The notes under the pieces were generated by a model. The model made no database searches, had not been told where the DNA came from, and was given only the letters and a program-made list of their open reading frames with translations. 64,000 bases of DNA from CAYVIB01 sp964451365. GTDB lineage: Bacteria; Pseudomonadota; Gammaproteobacteria; Pseudomonadales; Cellvibrionaceae. Position numbers and translations under genes: made by a program. The stretch spans positions 1 through 64,000 of the forward strand of contig CAYVIB010000006.1 of NCBI GenBank assembly GCA_964451365.1, given 5' to 3'. Positions 45,054-52,487 of this stretch are shown here, in pieces (positions within the stretch are counted from its first letter, which is position 1; each line of letters begins with the position of its first letter).

Positions 45054-45443
45054 ATGTTGGAGTTTTATCCCGAAATCCGCATTACGCATATCACAGCGGT
45101 TTTAATCAGCGGCGGTTTGTTCGCGTTGCGCGGTCTTGGCCTGATGCTGGGCATGAAATGGCCGTTGGTCGCGCCGGTGCGCTACCTGACCTATACCGTT
45201 GACACCGTTTTGTTAACTGCCGCACTGATGCTGATGACAATCGTGCGGCAGTATCCCTTCGTCCATGGCTGGTTGACGGTCAAGGTAGTGCTGTTGGTTA
45301 TATACATATTCCTTGGCGCCCTGGCATTTCGCCAGCGGAAACTCCATACGCGGTTCGGGTTTTGGCTGTCCGCGCTTTTGGTATACGCTTTCATTATTTC
45401 CGTGGCCAGGGCCCATCATCCATTGGGTATTTTTGCCGGCTAA
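45054..45443 (+). CDS. SirB2-family membrane protein
   Basis: A 129-residue protein with four hydrophobic helices: ITHITAVLISGGLFALRGLG, YLTYTVDTVLLTAALMLM, TVKVVLLVIYIFLGALAF and FWLSALLVYAFIISVA. This is the SirB family, named as an invasion regulator in Salmonella but widespread and of unclear function; a link to haem handling has been proposed because members often lie near haem genes. It begins 3 bases after the decayed hemN and so may be the last gene of the NsrR operon. Confidence 0.8.
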   Translation: MLEFYPEIRITHITAVLISGGLFALRGLGLMLGMKWPLVAPVRYLTYTVDTVLLTAALMLMTIVRQYPFVHGWLTVKVVLLVIYIFLGALAFRQRKLHTRFGFWLSALLVYAFIISVARAHHPLGIFAG

Positions 45444-45453
45444 AACGATTAAC

Positions 45454-45708
45454 TTATCGCGCAAGCGCTTTCCCGCAGCTGCGCTCCTCAGTCTGCCGAC
45501 TTTGGGAAATAGCCTTATTTACCGCATTGCATAGCGCCACGGCGACATACTCCTCAAAATTATCCGCGGGATCGAACGAGCCACGGTACATTACCTCGAT
45601 GGTTTCCAGCTGTTCTTCGAGACGCGCCAACGCTGATTCCTTGGTCTCATCCGCCTGCCCGACGCTTGAAGCCATGGTGAAAAGCTGATTCCAGAATTGG
45701 TTGTTCAT
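45454..45708 (-). CDS. Small soluble helical protein, unknown
   Basis: An 84-residue protein (MNNQFWNQLFTMASSVGQAD, then ETKESALARLEEQLETIEVMYRG). An AGAGG Shine-Dalgarno precedes the ATG, and the composition is acidic and helical. No family recognised. It is convergent with the SirB gene; the 10-base spacing leaves no room for a separate terminator. Confidence 0.55.
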   Translation of the reverse strand: MNNQFWNQLFTMASSVGQADETKESALARLEEQLETIEVMYRGSFDPADNFEEYVAVALCNAVNKAISQSRQTEERSCGKALAR

Positions 45709-46102
45709 ATAAACCTCTGCTTAACAGCGCACGACGTGCCGTGCCGAACGGTAAGGCAATGGCCGGTGCGAAAAACTTTTTAACGGATCGTTTGTTTGGC
45801 GGGCGATTAAGGCTAAAACTTAATCGCCCTTAAATGGGGAAGGCTGCTACAGCGAAGCTGCACTGTGCACCCGGTGATCGAAAAGGAGTTGGAAAACAGG
45901 AAATTTTTTGCATGGTGGTTTTATAGCACGAACAGCAGCCCCTGTTCCACTACCGCCAAAAGTTCCAGCCGGATTTATGAAACAGACCAAAAAACGCAAC
46001 ACCAGATGAAGCCTGTACCGGCAAATACCGGGTGCCTAATTTGCATGTCTCTTTTGCGGGACAACCAGAATTGAATGTTTATTGATTAAGCAGGAGTTTC
46101 CC
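45709..46102. other. Intergenic region with a dispersed hairpin
   Basis: No gene is supported. It holds the GGGCGATTAAG hairpin (copy 2) and AT-rich sequence up to the PepSY pseudogene. Confidence 0.4.
45801..45844. repeat. Dispersed hairpin, GGGCGATTAAG family (copy 2)
   Basis: Perfect 11-base arms GGGCGATTAAG (45801-45811) and CTTAATCGCCC (45819-45829) with a 7-base loop. The right flank to 45844 matches copy 1 in inverted orientation, 24 of 26 positions. Confidence 0.55.
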
Positions 46103-46318
46103 ATGCAGACATTTTTCAAGGTGATGACCCTGGCTATTACCGTGACCCTGTCCGACGGCCTTTGGGCACAAGGACAGACGCCGACCCGGAAACCGGAGCC
46201 GGAGTCTCCGATATATCGAAGGAGGAAGCGACGCAGATTGCACTGAGGCTTGTTCCGGGTGAGGTGGGTGGATGTCCAATTCATCATCCACAGTGATAAC
46301 AAGAATACATTCTGCTGA
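46103..46318 (+). pseudogene. Frameshifted small secreted PepSY-domain protein
   Basis: An ATG with a good CAGGAG Shine-Dalgarno starts a signal peptide (MQTFFKVMTLAITVTLSDGL, WAQ), but the frame stops at 46246. A shifted frame reads VSDISKEEATQIALRLVPGE, the PepSY pattern (EEA...A...PG), and the original frame resumes with DVQFIIHSDNKN. Two shifts are needed to restore a protein of about 70 residues. The intact 5' end suggests recent decay; sequencing error is an alternative. Such small PepSY proteins often sit beside two-component genes, none of which remain here. Confidence 0.5.
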
Positions 46319-46455
46319 TTTGAGTGACGCACGTCCCGACCCCAATATAACCCACGCAAGGCGTGAAAGGATTCTAATAATTAGGAACCTGTCTTTAGCG
46401 GGATAAGTTCTAACACATTCGCGCCCCGAAACGTTTATTTTTTTGGGGAAGTGTC

Positions 46456-47511
46456 GTGAATACTCTCGTAACAAAAGCAACTGTTTTTATTGTTCTGCTG
46501 TCCCTGACAACCGTTGGCGGATACGCGGAAACACCACAAACAATCCGGGAAAAGGAAGTCTGGGCCTTTTCCATCGACAATGATTTATTTACGCCAGGAA
46601 CATCCAAGGACGCGGATTTCACCGGCGGCCTGGCATTAACCTATGCGGGAGCGCGTGGGAAAAAATACTGGAATGTTCTGGATACCACACTGGCATCAAT
46701 AGACAGCCTGAGCGGTACGGGTGATGAAGAATCATCTGTAACACCGTCAATCGAACTGGGTGTTTACGGGTTTACGCCCGAGGCAATCGATAGCGCCGAA
46801 CTGTTGGAAAATGACAGGCCCTATGCCAGCCTGGTATATCTTTCCGCCAGTCGGATTTATCAAAAACAACCGTGGGGCGACGCGTGGTTTTCATCGCTCA
46901 CCATTGGTGCGCTGGGGCTGGATGTATTCGGTGATATTCAAAACGATATTCATCGACTGGTAAACAATGAGCAGGCGGAAGGTTGGCACAACCAGATATC
47001 CGACGGCGGGGAAATTACATTTCGTTACCAACTCGCCTATCTGGATTACTGGGAACGCAACAGGAAAAATCCGTCCCGCCAGTTTAAAACCACGTATTTT
47101 GCCTCCGTGGGCTATCTTACCGAGGTGGGCGTTGCGGTTTCCACGCGGCAGGGGCTGATTTCCTCTCCCAGCAATCGCTTTAATCCGGAACTGATTTCCT
47201 ACGGCGAGCGGGTTAACGAGGTGGTGGCCACGCCCACCGGGGGTGACGAAAACTATTTCTGGGGTGGTGTCGCCATTAAGGCGCGCCTGTATAACGCGTT
47301 TTTACAGGGGCAGTTCAAACACAGCGAACACACACTGGAACAGGACGAGTTGCGTCCTCTTCTGCTGGAAGCCTGGGCCGGGTACACACTTACGCTCGGT
47401 CGCGATTTTAAATTCAGCTATGTTATTCGCGGCCAGTCATCGGAAGTTCGATCTGGTGAGGGCGACCGCAATTTACTGTGGGGCGGTCTGGTTTTGAGCC
47501 AGACGATCTGA
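46456..47511 (+). CDS. LpxR-like lipid A deacylase family (DUF2219) outer-membrane protein
   Basis: A 351-residue protein with a signal peptide (about 1-24) and a body of alternating beta strands ending in WGGLVLSQTI, fitting a 12-strand outer-membrane barrel. Family blocks: AFSIDNDLFTPGTSKDADFT followed by GGLALTYAG, and ENDRPYASLVYLSAS. LpxR removes the 3'-acyloxyacyl chain of lipid A; the Asn-Asp pair (SIDND) at the start is conserved, but I could not confirm the catalytic His/Ser by eye. The start is GTG with GGGGAAG upstream. Followed by a clear terminator. Confidence 0.8.
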   Translation: MNTLVTKATVFIVLLSLTTVGGYAETPQTIREKEVWAFSIDNDLFTPGTSKDADFTGGLALTYAGARGKKYWNVLDTTLASIDSLSGTGDEESSVTPSIELGVYGFTPEAIDSAELLENDRPYASLVYLSASRIYQKQPWGDAWFSSLTIGALGLDVFGDIQNDIHRLVNNEQAEGWHNQISDGGEITFRYQLAYLDYWERNRKNPSRQFKTTYFASVGYLTEVGVAVSTRQGLISSPSNRFNPELISYGERVNEVVATPTGGDENYFWGGVAIKARLYNAFLQGQFKHSEHTLEQDELRPLLLEAWAGYTLTLGRDFKFSYVIRGQSSEVRSGEGDRNLLWGGLVLSQTI

Positions 47512-47527
47512 TTGACTGTCGAAAGTT

Positions 47528-47558
47528 AGAATCCCAACAGGTTCAAGGTTGGGATTCT
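47528..47558. terminator. Bidirectional terminator between lpxR-like and LysR genes
   Basis: AGAATCCCAAC and GTTGGGATTCT form an 11-base-pair perfect stem with a 9-base loop, followed by TT on the plus strand. Located between convergent stops. Confidence 0.75.
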
Positions 47559-47582
47559 TTGCGTGTTCCCCAAATTCAATTC

Positions 47583-48542
47583 TTACATCAAGGTGGCAAG
47601 CTCTTCAGTTACATTTGACTGAATGCAAGCACAACATTTTTGTAACTGTCTATTCGCAATCACTTCCAGTTGTTCCCGCATCCAGGTCAATCCCGGGTCC
47701 CGGTCGTGTCGGGCGTGCCAGATCAGGTAAACAGGCGAAGGCTCCACTTCCACCGGAGGTTCCGTCAGCCATAAATCGGAACGGTATTGCGTACCGCCGG
47801 CAACAAACTGTGGCACCACGGCAATTAAATCGGTATTGATCAATAATTTTGGCGCGGCTGAAAAATGATTGACCGTTACCGCCACCCGCCGCCGCAAACC
47901 CTGGCGTTGCAAGGCCTGGTCGACAAACCCCGCCGTATTGCCGGAAGTAGTCACCAGCAGATGCCGCGCGGCCAGGAACTCCTCCAGCGTTACCTCACCT
48001 TTTTGTGCCAGCGGATGGTGTTTACCCATCGCCAGGATATAACGGGTTTCGAACAACACCGTCGAGTGCAGGCTGCGGTCGTGATGGGTCATCGGCCCCA
48101 CCGCCAGATCGACCTGCGCTTCCCGCAGTTGGTCGACTGCGCCGAGCATGGTGAACGGCGCGGCATAAAGGTCCACCATTGGCGCCACCTCCGCCAGATG
48201 TTGTATCAACGGCAACCAAAACATATCCACGCCGGAGTCGCTCAGGGCGATGCGGAATTTGCGCCGCGACTCCGCCGGATCGAAGTCACTGGAATTCACC
48301 GCGTTGGCGAGATAATACATCGGCTCCTTTACCTGGTCCCACAGGCTCAGGGCAAAGGCTGTCGGTTCGATCTGGCGCCCGCTTTTTATAAACAGCGGAT
48401 CTTTCCACACATCCCGCATGCGCGCCACCGCATTGGATACCGCCGGCTGCGTCATGGCAAGCCGGTTCGCGGCGCGGGTAACCGAGCCCTCCGTCATAAT
48501 TGCATCGAAAATATAAAGTAGGTTCAACTCCTGGTTTTTCAT
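47583..48542 (-). CDS. LysR-family regulator divergent from thioredoxin
   Basis: A 319-residue LysR protein of the NodD/LeuO-like group: HTH at about 1-60 (LLYIFDAIMTEGSVTRAANR, LAMTQPAVSNAVARMRDV) and a ligand-binding domain (about 95-300). It diverges from the thioredoxin gene across a 119-base spacer, so it may control that gene. Ligand unknown. Confidence 0.85.
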   Translation of the reverse strand: MKNQELNLLYIFDAIMTEGSVTRAANRLAMTQPAVSNAVARMRDVWKDPLFIKSGRQIEPTAFALSLWDQVKEPMYYLANAVNSSDFDPAESRRKFRIALSDSGVDMFWLPLIQHLAEVAPMVDLYAAPFTMLGAVDQLREAQVDLAVGPMTHHDRSLHSTVLFETRYILAMGKHHPLAQKGEVTLEEFLAARHLLVTTSGNTAGFVDQALQRQGLRRRVAVTVNHFSAAPKLLINTDLIAVVPQFVAGGTQYRSDLWLTEPPVEVEPSPVYLIWHARHDRDPGLTWMREQLEVIANRQLQKCCACIQSNVTEELATLM

Positions 48543-48661
48543 TCTTCCGCCCCCAAAGCATCATCATGGGAAATGATGTCTTCTATATAAAATACGAATT
48601 GGAATTATGAGTCACGCGGACGTAATTTGGAACAGTTGCAACTTTCTTGTGAGGAAAAAGC

Positions 48662-48982
48662 ATGAGTGACCAGATTGTTAATTTAAACCAAGGTGATTTC
48701 AAACAATATTTGGAAGCCGCCAGTAAACCGGTATTAGTGGATTTTTGGGCGGAATGGTGCGGGCCATGTCGTGCGGTTGCACCCGTGCTGGACCGGTTGG
48801 CCGGTGAAGGTGATATTCATGTCGCCAAAGTGAATGTTGATAATAACCCGGAACTGGTAAGTGAGTACGGCATTCGCGGCATACCCGCCGTGTTGTTGTT
48901 TAAAAACGGCCGGGCAAGTGCCCGGCGGGTTGGCACGGGAACGTATGGAGAACTGAAATCGTTTATTAATGAAAATATTTGA
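48662..48982 (+). CDS. Thioredoxin
   Basis: A 106-residue cytosolic thioredoxin: active site WAEWCGPCRAV, central FWA buried Asp region (LVDFWAEW) and the cis-Pro loop GIRGIPAVLLFKNG. It reduces disulfides with electrons from thioredoxin reductase. Compared with E. coli TrxA (GIPTLLLF) it carries Ala after the cis-Pro and may be a secondary thioredoxin, so I do not assign trxA. Divergent from a LysR regulator. Confidence 0.93.
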   Translation: MSDQIVNLNQGDFKQYLEAASKPVLVDFWAEWCGPCRAVAPVLDRLAGEGDIHVAKVNVDNNPELVSEYGIRGIPAVLLFKNGRASARRVGTGTYGELKSFINENI

Positions 48983-49048
48983 AGCTCTCTCGCATGCAAG
49001 GGACTGCATTTTTTTGCAATGATTAAACAACTTACTTCGACGGTTGTT

Positions 49049-50155
49049 TTACTTCGACGGTTGTTGCCGGTATTCCATATAGCTGGCCTTTGTCACAATG
49101 CCTACCGGGCCTGCATAAATGCCACCTTCTCCTCCGCTGTCGTGAACACGCACTGACAGCACATTCGACTCTTTCAGCAGAGACGGGGAGAATTCATATG
49201 CCCTGTCCAGTGCGTAATAGTCCGGATTATCCTTTCTATCCGAACTGTTAAGCCGGCCGGTGCGGCCAATACGTTCACCGTTGAGAAACACTTCATCCGT
49301 ATCGTCGATTTTTCCCAGTAGGAGAATCAATTTTTCCTCATCGGCCACATCCAAACCAGGGAAGCGTTTTCGGTACCAGGCGTAACCATCGTAGTGGGCG
49401 TGGCCCTGGTTTTCCCAGATGGAAGGAACGTCCACGGTTTGGAATCCCGACTCGTCAACGTTCCCATCTTTCCATTCTGTTTCATCGCCGGTCCTGAAAA
49501 GCCACTCGCCCCGCAGGTCGAGCAGCGGCCGGGGTAACCGGGATGCGTAAATACCGATGTTTGAGTCGGTGATACCACCGCCCATTTGCGCGTCGTACAC
49601 GCGCACAGCGATGACGTTGGTGCCTTCGTGAACCAGTGCCGGAGGGATCGCGTAGTCGCGGTATCTGTTCCAGGCGCTTACATAAGTGGGAGGAAATTGT
49701 CCGAGCCCCCCTATTCGCTCACCGTTGACATAGACTTCATCCGTATCGTCAATTCTTCCCAGCACCACATTCAGTGATCGGTTTAATGCCTGCCGGTCAA
49801 CCTCGAACTCGCGCCGGTACCAGGCAAAGCCGTTGTACTCTCCGTAGCCCTGCCGCTCCCAATAAGAGGGCACGTGCAATTTATCCCAATCGGAATGATC
49901 GAAGCCCTCCTTCGCCCAGTCCGCGTTGTCGCCAGTGGAAAAAAACCAATCGCCGGTTAAACTCGCTATCCGGACCTGGGTCTCGCTTCCCGCGCCACCG
50001 GCAAATATCGGCTGCTTATGTTTCGCCAGCAAGCCCCAGAGATCGACCCAGGGGTTGTAACTGTCCTTCGGCCGAGTCAGGAATGCCGCCAGCATGATGA
50101 CAGACAATCCGACCAGAATGGCAATAACATTTCTCTTGGCTTTCGCGTTATCCAT
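49049..50155 (-). CDS. Membrane-anchored protein with two galactose-binding-like domains
   Basis: A 368-residue protein: an N-terminal membrane anchor (about 9-26) and then two homologous jelly-roll modules, about 65-210 and 213-355. Both carry the pattern DLxGxWxFxTGD, VPSxWExQG, YxGxAWYRxxF, LGxIDDTDEVxxNGExIGxxG and VRVxD. This is the N-terminal sugar-binding fold seen in GH2 beta-galactosidases, here without any glycosidase domain. The topology suggests a periplasmic domain that binds glycan. No neighbouring enzyme is coupled to it. The repeat is seen directly; the ligand is unknown. Confidence 0.75.
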   Translation of the reverse strand: MDNAKAKRNVIAILVGLSVIMLAAFLTRPKDSYNPWVDLWGLLAKHKQPIFAGGAGSETQVRIASLTGDWFFSTGDNADWAKEGFDHSDWDKLHVPSYWERQGYGEYNGFAWYRREFEVDRQALNRSLNVVLGRIDDTDEVYVNGERIGGLGQFPPTYVSAWNRYRDYAIPPALVHEGTNVIAVRVYDAQMGGGITDSNIGIYASRLPRPLLDLRGEWLFRTGDETEWKDGNVDESGFQTVDVPSIWENQGHAHYDGYAWYRKRFPGLDVADEEKLILLLGKIDDTDEVFLNGERIGRTGRLNSSDRKDNPDYYALDRAYEFSPSLLKESNVLSVRVHDSGGEGGIYAGPVGIVTKASYMEYRQQPSK

Positions 50156-50331
50156 GGGTTTGGCTTTATGGTTATACGGATGAAATAAAAATTGGCATCA
50201 ACAGGTCGCATGCCAACGACGGGCGCATACGATCCAGTAGCCGTACAAATATTGCCATGACTGGAAGAATTTGTCACAGCTCCAGGCACCAAATAATGTG
50301 TAATGATTGTGCAAGTATGGGATAAGCCCGG

Positions 50332-50904
50332 TCAGCTCCGGCAGCTATACCAACCGCGATAGCCCACCCGCAGGCCCTGGTCGAGTTCAAAGATCAGGTT
50401 GGCCGGTCGGCGCCAGGCTCCCTGTGTTTGGCTGGCATCGTTATCCGGGTCGGGCGTGACCGTCAGTTGAATACCGTCCGCGGTAAAGACTACCCCGGAC
50501 GTAAGCTCATCGAAGGTTTTTGCCTGCCGCGCGCTCAGCTCCACCAGTCGCCCGTGCAGTTTGACCACGCCCGCTACCCCACCCGCAGCTTTGTCATCCG
50601 TGCCGCCAGCCAATACCGGGAAACTTTCCGCCGTATAGGCAAAGCTGCATTGCGGGCCAGCCGGAATCACCTTGTGGATTTCCGCTTTATCCATGGTTGC
50701 CGGATCGATAATCGTAAGATCGGGCGTTTGCAACGCCTCGCGAGCGGATACCACTTCGGGCAACGGTTTCCTCGCCAGGGGTTTCTCCATCCCCTCGCCC
50801 GGTGCCGGATCGCCGCAGGCTGCCAAAGCCAGCAACAATGTACTCGCCGAGATGACGTTGACGGTAGAGCGAAAGCCGGATGAACAATCAGTGAAGGGCA
50901 TCAT
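50332..50904 (-). CDS. Unknown lipoprotein co-transcribed with a DUF305 gene
   Basis: A 190-residue protein whose N-terminus has a signal sequence ending LLALAAC followed by GDP, a lipobox. The mature part contains two Cys (CSFAYTAESFPVLAGG and the terminal YSCRS), which could pair. No family recognised. Its ATG overlaps the stop of the DUF305 gene, so the two are translated together. Confidence 0.65.
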   Translation of the reverse strand: MMPFTDCSSGFRSTVNVISASTLLLALAACGDPAPGEGMEKPLARKPLPEVVSAREALQTPDLTIIDPATMDKAEIHKVIPAGPQCSFAYTAESFPVLAGGTDDKAAGGVAGVVKLHGRLVELSARQAKTFDELTSGVVFTADGIQLTVTPDPDNDASQTQGAWRRPANLIFELDQGLRVGYRGWYSCRS

Positions 50905-51356
50905 TCGACTTTCCCGAGATCTTCGATAAGGTATTTCATTTCGGAAATTTCCCGCCGTTGCGCCTCGATAATTTCATCGGCCAATTTGCGCACGCGTGGA
51001 TCGGAGATTTGCGCGCGTTCGCTGGTCATAATGGCAATGGAATGGTGCGGGATCATGGCCTTCATATATTCCGCATCGCCTATGGTCGCCTGGCTGCGAA
51101 CCAGCCAGAGGGAAAGCGCAAATATCACCGCGGCACCGGCAAAAATGACCGTATTGAGAACTTTGTTCGGGTACATGCTCAACATAAAGCCCAGCATAAC
51201 AATCGCCATCATGGCTCCCATTAACAGCGCCATCCACATTCGGGTTTCACTCCACAAAATGTGCTCGAATGCGTAAGTATTCAGATACATCAGACCGAGC
51301 ATCAGTATGGTTGAAGTGGCAATCATTGCCGCGAAGCGCCAGTAGGACATGTGCAT
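50901..51356 (-). CDS. DUF305 membrane protein
   Basis: A 151-residue protein with three hydrophobic helices (about 8-28, 38-60, 68-88) and a C-terminal DUF305 helix bundle with AMIPHHSIAIMTSERAQIS, the conserved metal-binding-like His pair. DUF305 proteins are ferritin-like and often occur in copper or redox stress loci. Its stop overlaps the start of the downstream lipoprotein gene. Confidence 0.85.
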   Translation of the reverse strand: MHMSYWRFAAMIATSTILMLGLMYLNTYAFEHILWSETRMWMALLMGAMMAIVMLGFMLSMYPNKVLNTVIFAGAAVIFALSLWLVRSQATIGDAEYMKAMIPHHSIAIMTSERAQISDPRVRKLADEIIEAQRREISEMKYLIEDLGKVE

Positions 51357-51467
51357 TTACGTTCCTCTCTGTCTCGTCAATATGGCCATGTGCATGTGTT
51401 ATCGATGAAAGTCCCGTCAATGGTGATCGCTTGACTGCTCCCCGCCAATGGAAGCGTATTGTTCCCA

Positions 51468-51490
51468 GGGCCTGTTAGCACTAATTCAGC
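51468..51490 (+). repeat. Partial copy of the cysJ-cysI element arm
   Basis: GGGCCTGTTAGCACTAATTC at this place closely matches the outer arm of the element at 31958-32228 read outwards through the cysJ stop. No second arm was found nearby, so it is a solitary fragment. Confidence 0.45.
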
Positions 51491-51583
51491 AATACCCGTG
51501 CCTATACATTGGGCGGCATGGTCCGCCTGTTGATAGCGCGCGGTGGAGTCCGTTGAAAACGGCTTTATTTCACACTACCGATA

Positions 51584-52156
51584 TCAAAACTTGCCGGAAA
51601 ACGAGATTCCCACGAAGTCGTGCCCGCCGTTATTGGGCGTAATGGAGCCGTTAGAGAAATGCCTGATAAATGCTTCAAACGTGTAATTTGAATGAGCGGA
51701 TGCCAACGCAAGACGTTCACCAAAAGTAAATGCGCTGTCAATTCGATAGGAGGGTTTCTTCAGGTATCCTCCCAAAGCAAAAGTAACAGACAGGTATTTA
51801 TTTTCCAGCAGGATTAACTGTTCCGAGATACCCGCAATCGGTGTGTCATAATGGTTTAACTGATATTGTTTCGCGCCGGCATCACAGATTTCCTTTTCGC
51901 AACCGCTACCGGCCATTCCACCAATTTCAAAACGTCGCCGGGTGCGTAAACCAAAGATCTCACTGGGAATTTGATAAGACACCGAAGCAAAATATAAATT
52001 TTCAAAATTTGATTTATGCCAGCTTAAGCCGGCTTCAACAATGTATTGCGCGCGATTGGTATTAAGGTTGAACAAACCGTTTTCGTTTTGCCTGCTTCCG
52101 CCATAAGAATGGGATACCCAGAAAAATGAAAACAGCAAACATATTATGGCCTTCAT
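51584..52156 (-). CDS. PagL-like acyloxyacyl hydrolase (lipid A 3-O-deacylase)
   Basis: A 190-residue outer-membrane barrel protein with a signal peptide (MKAIICLLFSFFWVSHSYGG). The catalytic region FEAFIRHFSNGSITPNNGGH, then DFVGISFSGKF shows the His-x-Ser pair characteristic of PagL. The ATG at 52156 has AGAGGG upstream; longer readings lack one. PagL removes the 3-position hydroxyacyl chain from lipid A and reduces its immune stimulation. Together with the LpxR-like gene 4 kb away it suggests lipid A remodelling. Confidence 0.85.
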   Translation of the reverse strand: MKAIICLLFSFFWVSHSYGGSRQNENGLFNLNTNRAQYIVEAGLSWHKSNFENLYFASVSYQIPSEIFGLRTRRRFEIGGMAGSGCEKEICDAGAKQYQLNHYDTPIAGISEQLILLENKYLSVTFALGGYLKKPSYRIDSAFTFGERLALASAHSNYTFEAFIRHFSNGSITPNNGGHDFVGISFSGKF

Positions 52157-52487
52157 GATGAAATCCCTCTCGTTCGGAACAATCATTACGTTTTTTCGCG
52201 TCAGCACCAAAAAATGCTAAAAATTATGTACTTGAAACCGTGTGCTTGAAACGCGGTACTCCCCTGACTTTTCAGTGGATTTTTTCCGGAAATGCCAGAA
52301 GAAAATACATTATTTATGCCGGGGCTATATAATTGACGTCGTGCTCAGCCGCGCGATTTACAAAAAGATACAATGGAAGGATTTTAGCGGCAGGCCCGGA
52401 CTGAATATCCAGAAAATGAAAAAACCGATGCCAGGAAAAAAGGGATGAGCCGAAAGACCCACCCCGAAGACGCGAAGCGCGACAACG
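52157..52487. other. Intergenic region, nothing recognised
   Basis: About 330 bases between the PagL-like start and the esterase stop. No gene, hairpin or known repeat was recognised. Confidence 0.4.

Noticed and set aside
44843..45202. 119-codon frame downstream of the short hemN fusion
   Set aside because: Its early part covers HemN C-terminal residues in the wrong frame and its late part overlaps the SirB gene; it is explained by the decayed hemN.
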